From Pestalotiopsis fici W106-1 (taxonomy: Eukaryota; Ascomycota; Sordariomycetes; Amphisphaeriales; Sporocadaceae): a DNA stretch of 64,000 nucleotides. This document shows positions 1-10,671 of this stretch, one piece after another. How positions within the stretch are numbered: position 1 is the first letter of the stretch; each line of letters begins with the position of its first letter. The translations under genes and the position numbers were made by a program. Under the pieces are notes generated by a model that was not told the DNA's origin, made no database searches, and saw only the letters and a program-made list of their open reading frames with translations. Location: the NCBI RefSeq assembly GCF_000516985.1, contig NW_006917092.1, forward strand, positions 6,451,888 through 6,515,887, read 5' to 3'.

Positions 1-1591
1 AAATTGATCCAAATATCACACTCTTTTTTGTATCTCTGTACGTGACTGTTGAAGGTCTTGTAAACTTGCAGGAGAACTGACAAAGAAGAGATTAGGAGGA
101 CTTGACATCTGTTATGACGATGATCATTGACCGCCACTCGACAGGCGCAGCTTTGGGTATCCTCGATGAGCAGGCCTCGCAACTGATGTGAACTTCACAG
201 ATTTTGGCAGCTACGGCAAGGCCAGGAACAATACGGCACCAATTCAAAAGATAGGGTGGTCATACCCAAAATGCGCTTGGTATGGCAGCATACTGCAACA
301 ATTGTCCTGATTGAGCCGGTCAAACGAGTCAGGGATGGACTATAGTCGGTAGGGTGGATATCCGCTAAGGTAACTGTGAGTTCGGACCGACAAGATCATG
401 ACGGCATCTCGATTGATGTTCATTATTCAAAACTAGCTTTTATTAGTATGAGATGAGAAGAAACAGTAAGCCCTGCTTATAAGCGAAGGACAAACTGGAT
501 GCCAAAAGTGCTCGTCTAGGCTCGTGTTGAATGTTCAAGAGGTCAGAATACGTGCAACATTATTGATCTCATCGCGGAAAGGCGGCCCAAATCGGTTGTG
601 AAAATAAGCATTAGATGTCGGCACGCTGGTGCAGATGAAACCCTTGCTCATGTGATGCCATAGAATACGAGATCTACACACTGCCGCGGCATCTGTGATC
701 CTACGCTGGTAGTCCATGCCCAACCTATAGCCAAGCGCCTCCCGCGTGCATATACGAAGTAGAGGAAGGCGAGAAAGGCGACTTTGCGTAAGCAAGTCTT
801 TTGCAATACAACAATTGTGAGAGCAGACAGAGAGTTCCAGCGGTCCAGAGACGGCTTTTCAGCCTCTCTTTGGATCATTGCTGATGGGCTCTTTGTGAGC
901 AGCTAAAACTGTTGAAGGTTCAGCGGATTCAGGCACACTTTGGCACCATGTCTGCACCCGCGACTAATGTGCAGAGCCTGGCCTGCCAATGTTGCTTCTG
1001 TGAGACGCTACGCAGAAGGCTCACAGCGCGTTTCGCATGGTCTCAGCAAAAACAATATCACAGCTACTGTCGTGTACCTACATTAAGGCGGACATCTTAG
1101 TGACAGCTGCAAGAAAAGTAATTCTTCGGGCGGGCATCGGCGGGGGACCCTGTTACCAGCAAATCCCGTTGATCTCGGCTCCCCGCATGGGCTGACGCTC
1201 TCATCCCTTTTGGTAACTGGGATCTGCTGGCGCTCTGCCCGCTTGAGTGGAAAAGATCGCCACCATCAGCGGCCACTGCGGCCTTTTGAGCCCACCCGTG
1301 ATTGCCGTGCAGGATGGCCTAGCTGCCTGTTACCTACCGTACTTGTTTAGGCAAACGAACCTAGTGCATTCCTGGACAAATTGGGCCAACCTCCAGCAAG
1401 AGCTTCCATGAGATAAATATTGACGCCCGCCCGAGTTCCTTCTGTTCAATTTTGAAGAGTCGCCATTCTAAACAAATTCACTCTCAAAGCACCTCACGGT
1501 GATTGCTGATCACAGTTGTCCTCAAACCAATTTGTCTACCAAGTACCTATACCCACAGCACACCCAAGAAGACGCTGCATTCCGTCCCAAG
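1..1591. other. Upstream spacer without a recognisable gene
   Basis: I see no supported gene here; the short ORFs overlap on both strands and look like chance. An imperfect inverted repeat (arms 1156-1168 and 1217-1230, core CCAGCARATCCC) lies about 0.4 kb upstream of the next gene. An AT-rich GATAAATATTG near 1411 may act as a core-promoter element. Both are inference. Confidence 0.5.
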
Positions 1592-2289
1592 ATGTTGTCC
1601 ACCCTGCTTCTAGCCTGTGCCGCCACGGTCACGGCATACAATGCAACTGGTCCTTACGGTCTGCACATTACTGGTAAAGAGGATTCGTCGATTGATGGTT
1701 AGTCGTCCAAAATATGAGTTTTTTTTTTTAGTTTTTTTTTTTCCCCATGGTGCTGACACATTGCACAGGTTACGCCGGAGCTTGCCATGCAGGTGCAGCC
1801 ATTGAAGGACTCTGCTTCATTTCTGGTGAATTGAACGACACAACGACATATCAGCAATTCAACTTCAACTACTCAAGCTATGACTCCACCACTGGAGAGG
1901 TGTATCCCTATGGCTGGCTCGAGTGGGAGCTCCCCCTAAGCACCGGCACTGATGGCGAGATTACTTCTGTGCCCTCTGCTCTCCAGATTGATCTAAACTT
2001 GGGATCCAATGTCAATGTGGCCCTCTTCTACCCCGGATACGACAGCTACACAAGTCTGCAGAAGTCCGAGAATGGCACCCTTTACATTCCCGGGGGCGTT
2101 GATGACACTCAAAACACCGACACATACCCCAACCCCGTCGTCTATCAGGGCAACCTGACAAACTGGTATCTGTGCTACCAGTTCACCGGAGGTTACTACT
2201 ACCAGTCCATTGCCTGGGTCAACAGCTTGCCGCCCCAGAACCCCACATGTGCACCTGTGGACTTGACTCTCGAGACCCTTGGCTACTAA
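1592..2289 (+). CDS. Small secreted protein, function unknown
   Basis: Two exons, 1592-1697 and 1769-2289, are joined across a 71-nt GT..AG intron (donor GTTAGT, acceptor TTGCACAG) and give about 208 residues. The N-terminus MLSTLLLACAATVTAY is a typical signal peptide. The start was chosen because it places this peptide at the N-terminus; the frame stays open further upstream. After the splice comes the motif GACHAGAAIEGLC, which I recall from other fungal secreted hypotheticals, then several N-glycosylation sequons (NDT, NYS, NGT, NLT). Four cysteines could form disulfides. No catalytic motif is visible, so this is probably an extracellular or cell-wall protein. The long T-rich tract before the acceptor fits a polypyrimidine tract. 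I do not assign a function. Confidence 0.8.
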
Positions 2290-2420
2290 AGAGGTCTTGT
2301 CTTGGGAGTCATTCTTGTGTGCCCCATAGGAATGGTGGCATGGATGATGATTGAATGGTAATGCGTATTCTTATGAAGGCTACAGGTTACAATAGCTTTA
2401 GATAATGTAATGATGAGGGA

Positions 2421-3676
2421 CTATTTCCCATACAGTTCGTTTTGACATTGCAGTACGGCGGGGTGTTGGATCGAACCAGGTGTAAATTTGCGAAAATCCA
2501 GGTCAACTCCCTCTTCCACGTCTGGGTATGGGCCCAATGGGGTGATGGCTAGGGGATTAATCTTGCCGTGACTCTTGGTATACTAAGCCAGAATTTAGCT
2601 TTAGAAAAGTTTGATGTCAATCAGGCATAATAACTTACGTTTTCCTTGATATGTCTAAAGTCAGTTGTCTCTTTGAATCCTTTAACATTCCAATGCAGGT
2701 TTTTCAGCCACTCGTGGATCACTGGATAATTGCCGCGAATTGTTCCCACTGGATACGTGATGATTAGCGGCATGTTCAAAGAGATACACATGAGAGATAG
2801 CGCACGTATCTCGAGTCCCTGTGCTCTTGTCGTTGATGAAGGTTCACACATGAATCACGTTTCACAACGCAGCCCGAGAACTGCAATCAGAAATTACTTA
2901 CAGTTACACTTGAAGTGCTGCACGTAGACAGCATCAAATCTAACAATGGTGGCATAAGCCCGAATGTCCAACTCGGTCAGATCCTTGCCTAGAATATATG
3001 GGCCGGAATTCCCATATATGATTTGCTCCAAGTGGTTGAGAGCAGCAAAGACGACAGGGACATTCTTATCATATGTCTCCTGATCTGGCGCGAACCCAGC
3101 CTTGTAGACACCAGTGTTTAGATCACGCTGCATCCACACTGAGATTTCGTCAATATCGGCTCTGAGATGCTCTGGATATAGGGTCATCTCCTTCTCTGGG
3201 CTGCCATTGGCCAAGACATCGTTAAAGGCTGTCGGTAGCCAGCGGAGTAGCTCGTGGCTTTCATTGTTGACAGCTGTGTTCTCCTTTGTATCCCAAAGAA
3301 GTGGCACGCTATACCGACCCTTATACTCTGAGTCCGCCTTGAAGTAGACCTCATGAAGATGCTTGGAGCCGAATAGCTTGTCCCTTGTGGCACCCTCATA
3401 AACGTCATCTGGGCCCTGAGCCCCTGGAAATTGCCATCCCGGCCAACCCTTGTCATCGCCCTTGGGATAGGGCTTCACGATGGAAATGGATATTATGTCT
3501 TGTAGTCCCTTGAGATGGCGCACCAGGTTTGCGCGGTGGGCAAAGGGGCAGAACAGGCCGATGTACAAGTGGTATCGGCCAGCCTCTGGGGCAAAGCGTG
3601 AACCGGGCGCAACAACACCGTGCCACGAGTCTTCTGGTCCGGCGTGTATCGGCTTGGCCGCTGGAACTGTGGACAT
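2421..3676 (-). CDS. Xi-class (omega-like) glutathione S-transferase, Ecm4/Gto family
   Basis: Three exons on the minus strand (3676-2902, 2748-2639, 2582-2421) give about 348 residues, a normal length for glutathionyl-hydroquinone reductases. The thioredoxin-fold N-domain contains CPFAHR with the catalytic Cys at residue 43. The family usually reads CPWA, so Phe replaces Trp. The C-terminal helical domain has WMQRDLNTGVYKAGFA and IVRFDAVYVQHFKCN, both diagnostic of the family, and the third exon supplies SHGKINPLAITPLGP. These enzymes reduce glutathionyl-quinone conjugates using GSH. The ATG at 3676 was chosen for family length and an AAA ATG context. The frame is open upstream with in-frame ATGs at 3778 and 3928; the stretch from 3778 is basic and could be a mitochondrial presequence. 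It is divergent from the SDR at 5283, with a MITE between them. Confidence 0.93.
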
Positions 3677-4146
3677 TTTGCTGAGCTGCAATCGAGCGAA
3701 TGTGAAGTCGAGACACAAAGGGACGTGTCGGACGGGCCTATAGTGTAGCAAGGGTGAGCACGCAATCGCCCGGAGCATGGCGAGGTCAGTGAGCCAAGGG
3801 ACCAACGGATTCGGTGGTTTGGAGGGACCCATATTGTACCTAAAAGTTGTACACTGCCCATGGCTGCCCCGCAGATTGTACACAAATAGCGCCGCGGCTG
3901 CTGCCGTCAGATCGTGCTCGCAGGGCACCTTGGATCCATAGTAGTAAATGCCATTTACCCTGCTGGCCGAAAGTCATCGTACCTACATAATTAACATGGT
4001 ACGGAACTCACAGAAACATTGGGTTCTTCTTAAAGCACCTCGATGCGAAGAACACAAAGTATTTGTCATTGTTCAGAAGGGTCGCAATCGCAATATAATT
4101 TCAGGTAAAGTTCATGACTGGCTACAAGATCTTGGCTAAACCCAAG

Positions 4147-4155
4147 CGTTTTCTT
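4147..4155. repeat. Left target-site duplication of the MITE
   Basis: CGTTTTCTT directly abuts the left terminal inverted repeat. The identical 9-mer at 4695-4703 abuts the right end. Confidence 0.85.
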
Positions 4156-4694
4156 GGCTCCCAATACATCGACGGGGCCCCGTTGATTTAATATCGACGG
4201 ACCCGTCGATATTATATAAGCGTTATTTTACAGCGCTTTACAGCGTTCTGCTACTTTTTACAGCGCTCTATAGCGCTCTACATCGTTCTGTGTTAGGGCA
4301 TACTGCTACCACTATACGATAATAGCCAAAAAGCATACTCGCAATCGTTAGGAAACGATCACGAACTAGGACCTATATGCCCACGGGATTGGGACGGTGC
4401 CATATAATATCTGCTATAACAATTTGCGTATTGCGATTCTTTTCCTTTTCGCATTATAACCATTTTGTAACCATTATCTGTGGCTGTTATCTGTGGCCAT
4501 TAAAAAGGAAACGCCAAAGCCTAGGTATAATAAAGGTATAAATTCCTATCGCTGCTATGCATAACGCTGTAAAGCGCTGTGAAAAGTGGCAGAACGCTGT
4601 AGAGCGCTATAAAGCGCTGTAAAATAACGCTTACATAATATCGACGGGTCCGTCGATATTAAATCAACGGGGCCCCGTCGATGTATTGGGAGCC
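4156..4694. mobile_element. MITE-like non-autonomous DNA transposon (539 bp), probably MULE-type
   Basis: The ends are inverted repeats of about 85 bp with one mismatch (position 61, A versus G), beginning GGCTCCCAATACATCGACGG on each strand. Inside both ends are subterminal arrays of ACAGCGCTNTA/ACAGCGTTCTG motifs pointing inward. Nine-base direct repeats (CGTTTTCTT) flank the element. There is no transposase ORF, so movement would need a transposase supplied elsewhere. A 9-bp duplication with long terminal repeats fits Mutator-like elements. A hAT origin (8-bp duplication, subterminal repeats) is the alternative. The near-identity of the arms suggests recent insertion. Family assignment is inference; the boundaries are directly seen. 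Confidence 0.88.
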
Positions 4695-4703
4695 CGTTTT
4701 CTT
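4695..4703. repeat. Right target-site duplication of the MITE
   Basis: CGTTTTCTT immediately follows the right end GGGAGCC and matches 4147-4155 exactly. Confidence 0.85.
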
Positions 4704-5174
4704 GGCTACTACTGTATCTACGGATTGAGTACAGAGAGGTGTGGACGTTGAGGGCGTTAGTCAAGATCGCATATCAAGGGCCTATCTACCTACCCTGTAT
4801 CTGGGTGTTTGATACTTTCTCCCCCTTGGCGACGTGGGACATCATGACAGGTCTTGCAGTGTTTGCTTGACGAAATGGCTCTTCACATGCAATTGCACAC
4901 TAACATTCTCCGGCGAGCCCATCAAATCGCCTCTTTCATGATCGTCCCTTCAATAGATTGACTATTGTCTGACATATCATCCCAAGAGGAAAAGTATAAT
5001 TCTTGATTTCTAACTCAGCAGCCGGCACTAGCAAGTATCAGTAATATCATAATCAATGTCGGCCTCCTTCGACATTGGCGCTCCAACTCGCGTCATTGCG
5101 GGGGTATTAATAATTCAAGCCATAACTCCGATTGGTTATGACGATTTTGTCTCACTCTCTCGTTGTCGTATATG

Positions 5175-5182
5175 TATAAAAG
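5175..5182 (+). promoter_or_regulatory. TATA box of the SDR gene
   Basis: TATAAAAG lies about 100 bp upstream of the ATG at 5283, a usual distance for a fungal core promoter with a short leader. Confidence 0.55.
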
Positions 5183-5282
5183 CTCGATCAACGTATTGGT
5201 AATCGTCATGTTCATGTTGCATTTTCTATTATAACAACCTCGTGTGCTTGCAATCAAAATCGTTTATACACAGAATCCTAGC

Positions 5283-6193
5283 ATGGCTTCCAAATTCTAC
5301 GCTGTTGTCATTGGCGCTGGTCCAGGCACAGGTGCGTTGATCCTGGCACGCTGAAATGAGTTATTGTATTAATGATTCGTAGGACGAGCATCAGCCATCA
5401 GATTCTCCAAAGCGTATCCTGTAGCTCTTTTGGCCAGGTCGCCCGAAAGTTACGAGGCAACAGTCGAGGAAATCAACGCCGCGGGTGGAAAAGCCATTGG
5501 AATCAATGCTGACGCCAGCAACCCTGATTCGCTCAAGGCCGCTTTTGAAACCATCAACAAGGAGTTTGCTGGTCACAAGTTGGCTGCAGCCATTTACAAT
5601 GCTTCGGCAGGGTATGGCGTCAAACCCTTTCTGGAGGTCAAGCTTGAGGATCTGGATCGCACAATTGAAGGAAACATGTGAGCTTCACGCAAGTCAGAAG
5701 CCACCACCAAGAAGTTGCTTTCTAACATCTGGGCCAGCCGTGGTCTTTTCAACTTTGCCCAGAGCACATTGCCTCTCCTTGAGGACGCCGTATCTAGCTC
5801 CAGGTTTCCACCCACCCTCATTGTCACGGGCGCCACGGCATCTATTAAAGGGTCAGCAAGATTCGCGTGCTTTGCTGCCGGCAAGTCTGGCGCTAGAGCT
5901 CTGGCTCAATCTATTGCTCGCGAGTACCAACCCAAAGGCGTTCATGTTGCACACGCCGTTGTGGACGGTGTGATCGACATTCCCAGGACGCAGAGTTACA
6001 ATGTCAATGGAGGGGCTGAAGATGGCAAGATCAGTGCCGATTCTGTGAGTAATTCAACTTTAATATATATGCGCTTCCGACTTCTGATGTTGGTATATTA
6101 CAGATTGCCGAGACATATTGGAACCTACATACGCAGCATAGGTCAGGCTTCACCTGGGAGGTTGATATTAGGCCCTACGTAGAGAAGTGGTAA
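5283..6193 (+). CDS. Short-chain dehydrogenase-like protein lacking the catalytic Tyr
   Basis: Four exons (5283-5331, 5383-5677, 5738-6044, 6104-6193) give about 246 residues, the usual SDR length. The N-terminus holds a Rossmann turn GAGPGTGRASA, followed by NADA and YNAS at the expected places for cofactor binding. In the active site the Tyr of YxxxK is Phe160 (FAAGK), with Lys164 kept. This matches the SDR subgroup that I recall as SDR_c10, described as having Phe instead of Tyr. It may therefore bind NAD(P) without classical oxidoreductase activity, or use another mechanism. VHVAHAVVDGVID and the terminal TYWNLHTQHRSGFTWEVDIRPY are typical of that subgroup. The substrate is unknown. It is convergent with GTP cyclohydrolase I. 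Confidence 0.9.
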
Positions 6194-6804
6194 AGTGGCA
6201 CTTTCAATGTGAATATCACAAGATCTAGTGTCCTAGTGAAATGACCAATTTACCTGAAAACGAAACGGACTACACAAGTGTTGCACGGCAGTACCAGTAA
6301 AACCTCCTGTGGAATTGGTGGACCAGCGAATATTGATCGAGTGACAACGCGAGCATTGCTCAACCATCGAGATGTTGTGCTTTTTCTAGAATTTACAGTG
6401 AAAGTGCCTTTTAAAAACATAGACATATTGACGCTAACATCTGTCAAAATCAATTTCCTGGGTGATTATTCATTTTGCTTGGAATTCACACTCGCTATGA
6501 CTCACTCCAAATTCTACTCATGTGCTGCATTTCTCTATTGAATCAATATAGCAAGATGTCGGAGGAGACACGTTGAATATGTCGAGTTTATTTCTACATG
6601 TTGAATGGGATTGTAACCCCATGTATGCCGTTGAGTTGCCTCTTTTTGGTCGGCGTTGAGACCATATATATTATATCCGGTTTTTCTTTTCGTAAATGCA
6701 TTTCATTCAGTTAAACCTGTGAGGGAGATGTTGAGATCCCTTGTTAAACGCCAAAAACTCCAAAGGTAGCATGCTTCGCGTGGACAGAAGTGAATGTTTC
6801 GCAT
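6194..6804. other. Convergent 3' spacer between SDR and GTP cyclohydrolase
   Basis: This AT-rich stretch should carry the 3' ends of both flanking transcripts. I see no gene. Small ORFs on both strands have no protein-like features. Confidence 0.5.
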
Positions 6805-7874
6805 CTAGAACCTGCGGTTAACTCCAACCAGGCTCAGAAATTCGTTCCTGGTCTTCTCCTTGCGTTCAAAACAGCCAAGCACACAGCTCGTTATGGTCGT
6901 TGCAGTTGTCTTCTCGACACCACGCATGACCATGCAGAGATGACTGGATTCCATCACCACGGCGACACCTTGTGGCTTGAGGATCTCCATGATGGCATTG
7001 GCAACCTCCCTAGTGAGACGTTCCTGGACCTGGAGTCGTCGTGCAAACAGTTCAGCGATACGCGGGAGTTTTGAGATACCAATTACGTTGTTGTTTGGAA
7101 TATAACCAATATGCATCTGGATACGTCTTGGTCAATAAGCTCATCAACACAATGACTGGCAACTTACCTTTCCAGTAAATGGGACCAGATGGTGCTCGCA
7201 AAGACTGAAAATTTCAATATCCTTGACAATAACCATTTCATTATGGCCCTCGTGGAAAATGGCATCGTTGACAATATCTTTCACATTCTGCTGGTAGCCC
7301 TTGGTGAAGAAGAGCATGGCTTTAGCATAGCGTGTAGGAGTGTCCAAAACACCTTCTCGGTCGGGATCTTCTCCGACACACTCGAGGATTGTTCGTACAG
7401 CATTGCGCATCTTTTCGAGTCGCTCTGCGGCTTGCTCGCTACTTTCTTCAAGTCGCTCCCGTGTTCCACGGCCTATCGTGGGTGTTAGCAAACAAGTCAA
7501 CGATCCGTACTGAAAAGACCCCTACTTGGTCGGCTCAATCCGTCAAAGTCTATGACAGGACTGGGCGATCTTGTTATGCTTTCCTCGACCTTGGGCTTTT
7601 TGCGCTGCTTTCCTTCGGGCTCATCACGGGGGTCTCGAGCTGCTTTGTGCAGACTGTTTCTCCTCTTTGCCAATGACTTTGAGCCTTCAAACTCATCGGC
7701 GCCACCATCCTTGGATCTAATCTTCCTCTTTCTTCTCTTAGACTTTCGATCGCTATCCTGAGGCACTTGGGCGCTGCCATTGACAGCATCGTCAATGTCA
7801 GACACGCCAGTACTGGAGCTGGCTGCTGAGTCCTGTGCCGCCTTCTTGGCCTCGGTGGCAGCGAATTCAACCAT
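6805..7874 (-). CDS. FOL2: GTP cyclohydrolase I
   Basis: Three exons on the minus strand (7874-7526, 7472-7168, 7116-6805) give about 321 residues. The enzyme converts GTP to dihydroneopterin triphosphate, the first step of folate/pterin synthesis. Zinc ligands Cys208 and His211 ([10 protein letters not shown]) and Cys279 ([10 protein letters not shown]) are spaced 71 apart, as I recall for the human enzyme. [24 protein letters not shown] and [11 protein letters not shown] are family landmarks. The first 120 or so residues are a low-complexity fungal extension rich in Lys/Arg ([12 protein letters not shown]), possibly a nuclear-localisation-like segment. An upstream in-frame ATG at 7952 would add 26 residues; 7874 was preferred because the protein begins there without chance-looking sequence. 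Intron 1 has a perfect TGCTAAC branch site and a second possible donor 15 nt downstream. Confidence 0.95.
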
Positions 7875-8908
7875 TGCGACAGCGGTCCGTCGATTCGTTA
7901 CAAGTGCGCTAGTGTAAGAATGGGCTCGAAAATGTTGTATTGGTAGGTCCAAGACGTCTTGCTGGGAGAATTGGTGCTATTCAGGCTCGACTTTGTTTAG
8001 ATGGTGCTGCCTCTAGTATAGGTCATCGGTTCGCGCGACACTGGGATTGAGTAGTCAGATGGCGAGAATCGAGACCCTGAGTGTAGTCCTGTAAGCTGAC
8101 AGGAGCGATCTTGGACAGTGTATCCAGAAAGTAAAAGAGGATAGAAGCGTCACTTTGTGGACTCGTCAAGACTGTGATAAGCAATGACAGTCATTACACC
8201 CCGAACATTCTTTGGCGGCGCATTGGACCCTAGAAAATTTCCGAACCGGCGCTCCCAACTTGGACGATAGCTTTCACTTTCCCCGCTGTCGGCGCCCCAA
8301 GTCTCGCCAGAAATTTTGACGTCAAGGGTCCAAGGCTTGAAGGCATAAAGCGAGTTCCCCCCACTAGCGCCGAGAACTGCCCCACGTGAACCAAACTTCG
8401 GCGTCGAGACGCAGGCCTTTTGCACTGGTAGGGCGCTAGTCCAAGGCGGTCAATGCCTCCAGGCCAATTCCAGAGGCCGTATTTAGGTAGCTGTAGGGGC
8501 AGAATTACCTTGAGCTTGGTTGGCGTCTGGAACAGCTGCTGGTCCAATGCGAAGCCGTGTCCAACCGAATGTGAGGACGATACCTCATCAAAGTTCAGAG
8601 CGACGCGACCGCAGCATTCCATCTTCGTGACAAGAATCACGGGAGATTACGAAGGTGACTAAACACCTGCAAGCGACTTCGCATTTCTCATTCACCATTT
8701 CGGGATCTTACCTCCAGCTCCGAGCAGCAGATTGAACACCATTACCGCGAGGCTCAATCATCGACGTAGCCTCCGCGATCAGCTCTATCCTGCTTCAGCC
8801 CATTCCACTGCGAGAGGCACAGTTATCAGCTTCCAGATATCCTCTACGACCAAAAGCGCGACGACTTCTATCGACCCTACACCCTCTTGCCGTCGCGCCG
8901 ACACCATC
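7875..8908. other. Divergent region between GTP cyclohydrolase and TAF11; doubtful minus-strand ORF
   Basis: This is the upstream region of both flanking genes. On the minus strand an ATG at 8625 opens a frame that meets a plausible donor (GTAATT, 8507) and an acceptor (CTACCAG near 8426). The protein-like downstream frame (to 8150) is not in phase with that splice. I could not build a consistent gene and do not recognise the product. The frame 8732-8908 is open into TAF11 and is probably leader. Confidence 0.35.
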
Positions 8909-9980
8909 ATGGCATCGCCACCACCTGCCCATTCCCCAGCGGGTTCTCCGCCTTATTCCAATGCGTCGCTGCCCGCATCTAAGAAACGCAGCTCAAGCTC
9001 AAATGATATTGGGGCTAATAATCCTTCTATGAAGCGACGAAAAACATCAATCATGTCTGCAGCTTCGGCCGCTTCAGCACATCCCCTTCGCCAGACCTCT
9101 TTCCCGCCAGAGGAGTCGCAAGGCCAATACTCGCCCAACTACCGACGTTCCCCGAGTGTCGACAACATGAGTCTAGTCAGCGGTAGCCAGGTCAGCGCTG
9201 CACCAAAGAAGAAGCGCGGCCGCAAATCCAAGGCAGAGCGAGCAAGGGAAGCTGCTGAAGAGGCCGCAAGAGGAGGCACGCCTAGTGCTGTCAATGGGGT
9301 TGCGCCCAGTGTCATCAGCAATGCTAGCGGTGCTAACAAGGCTGCCGCTGACGACGACGCTGACGCCGGAGAAGGTCCTGGCGGATATGAGGTGCCCGAA
9401 AACATGGCCAGTCGCGCAGCCGCACGAAGTAAAGAGGAGATCAAGGAGGAGGAGCGCCTTCGAGCTCTACTAAAGCAGAAGATGGACGATAATCAATTCC
9501 ATCGGTATGAGGTTTGGCATCAGTCCAAGATCCAAATTGGCAACATTCGAAAGGTAAGACGTTTGCCTAGGTTCTCTTCTGCAAGGACGTGAAACTGATG
9601 ATGATCTGCAGTATATCAATTCTGTGACATCACAATCCGTTGCTGCCAACATACCTCAGGCTATGCAAGTTGTATGCAAGCTGTTCTTGGGCGACATGGT
9701 TGAGGAGGCTAGGAGGGTGCAGCAGGAGGAGATTAGAGCCGGTGTGAAGCAAACCGACCTACCAGACAATAAGGAGCACGAAGACGAGATCAGCGAGGCA
9801 TCCAAACATCGGCGACAGCCACCTCTGCTCCCAGAACACTTTGCAGAAGCTTACAGACGGTGGAAGAGATCTGGGGCCACGGGAGGATCTGGGGGAAATA
9901 CCTTGGCATGGAGTCAACAAACGACCAATGGAACAGAGAGGTTTGCTGCCCGAGCTGGAGGCCGCAGGATCTTCAGGTAA
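8909..9980 (+). CDS. TAF11: Transcription initiation factor TFIID subunit 11 (TAF11/TAFII28)
   Basis: Two exons (8909-9553, 9612-9980) with a 58-nt intron give about 337 residues. The N-terminal two thirds are disordered, Ser/Pro/Ala-rich, with a basic KKKRGRKSKAERARE segment. The C-terminal histone fold starts near residue 200 with HRYEVWHQSKI, continues IRKYINSVTSQSVAANIPQAMQVVCKLFLGDMVEEA and ends PLLPEHFAEAYRRWK. These are the TAF11 helices that pair with TAF13 in TFIID. The intron splits the fold right after IRK. The ATG at 8909 (MASPPPAHSP) was chosen over 8732 because the sequence before it looks untranslated. The insert between the third and last helix is acidic and longer than in yeast. 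Role: RNA polymerase II preinitiation complex, nucleus. Confidence 0.9.
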
Positions 9981-10513
9981 TCTCCTGCGGACCTGTAGCT
10001 GATTTCATCCACTTGGGGAGCAAGAGCTTCGCCCTGTGCCGAATGCTTCTTGAGCGATCAGCCGGTGGGATGGAGATAATCGTATCGTTCGGGCATGCCT
10101 CAAGAGAACAAATGGATTTCTGACCCGAATGATCGAGGATATTTCAAATAGCAGGAGAACTGCCCTCGAGATACACAGACTGGCCTGGACAGTCATACTT
10201 TCAACAGAAGCATGTAAGGCGTTATGGTTATGGATAAATATGATACCCGGATTTCAAATTACGAACACTCTTGGTCACGGCGTCGCAGCTTAGTGAATGT
10301 CTTGGCTCTGGCTTGCTTCTTCCTAATCAAAGGCTGGCATCAAAATTCTGCTCCAGGCGGTTGGTGTGCCTTCCGTCGTCTCTGAGGCCTTCACCACCAA
10401 GTGGTGATACTTCTCACGGGTTCAGGGTGTGGTATATACATCATGCCAGGACACACGGGATGCAAAAACACATAAACAAAGTCATCAAAACAGTCAAAAC
10501 TGACAAAAGAAGA

Positions 10514-10625
10514 CAACAATGCCAGGATTCGAACCTGGTAGCGAGCGGAGCTAGGATTTAAAACCTTTCTGCTAATGCTTGGATACTCCAAGTAAATAGA
10601 CCTGTTACCGATTACTAGATTGTTG
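10514..10625 (-). pseudogene. tRNA-like relic, anticodon not assignable
   Basis: Read on the minus strand, the 3' part has a perfect T arm CCAGG-TTCGAAT-CCTGG, an exact B box GGTTCGAATCC, and a 3' strand CATTGTTG. That strand can pair with AACAAT about 100 nt upstream. A TTTT run follows. The middle does not give a standard D arm plus a 7-nt anticodon loop with T33. It is either a decayed tRNA, an intron-bearing tRNA I could not solve, or a tRNA-derived repeat. Confidence 0.5.
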
Positions 10626-10656
10626 AATCCCTTGGTGCGAAATGGACCTGAGAGAC

Positions 10657-10663
10657 AAAAAAA
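10657..10663 (-). terminator. RNA polymerase III terminator of tRNA-Ser
   Basis: A run of seven T residues on the minus strand lies 9 nt after the tRNA discriminator base. Confidence 0.7.
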
Positions 10664-10671
10664 TCATTTTA

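Larger units (their letters stand above)
3677..5282. other. Divergent promoter region between GST and SDR
   Basis: This spacer serves both the GST (-) and the SDR (+). It contains the 539-bp MITE at 4156-4694 with its target duplication, and a TATA box near the SDR. I found no other gene. The part 3677-3928 remains open in the GST frame and may encode an N-terminal extension. Confidence 0.6.

Noticed and set aside
8150..8640. Possible two-exon minus-strand gene between GTP cyclohydrolase and TAF11
   Set aside because: The only convincing donor is phase 0 and does not join to the protein-like downstream frame; no family recognised.
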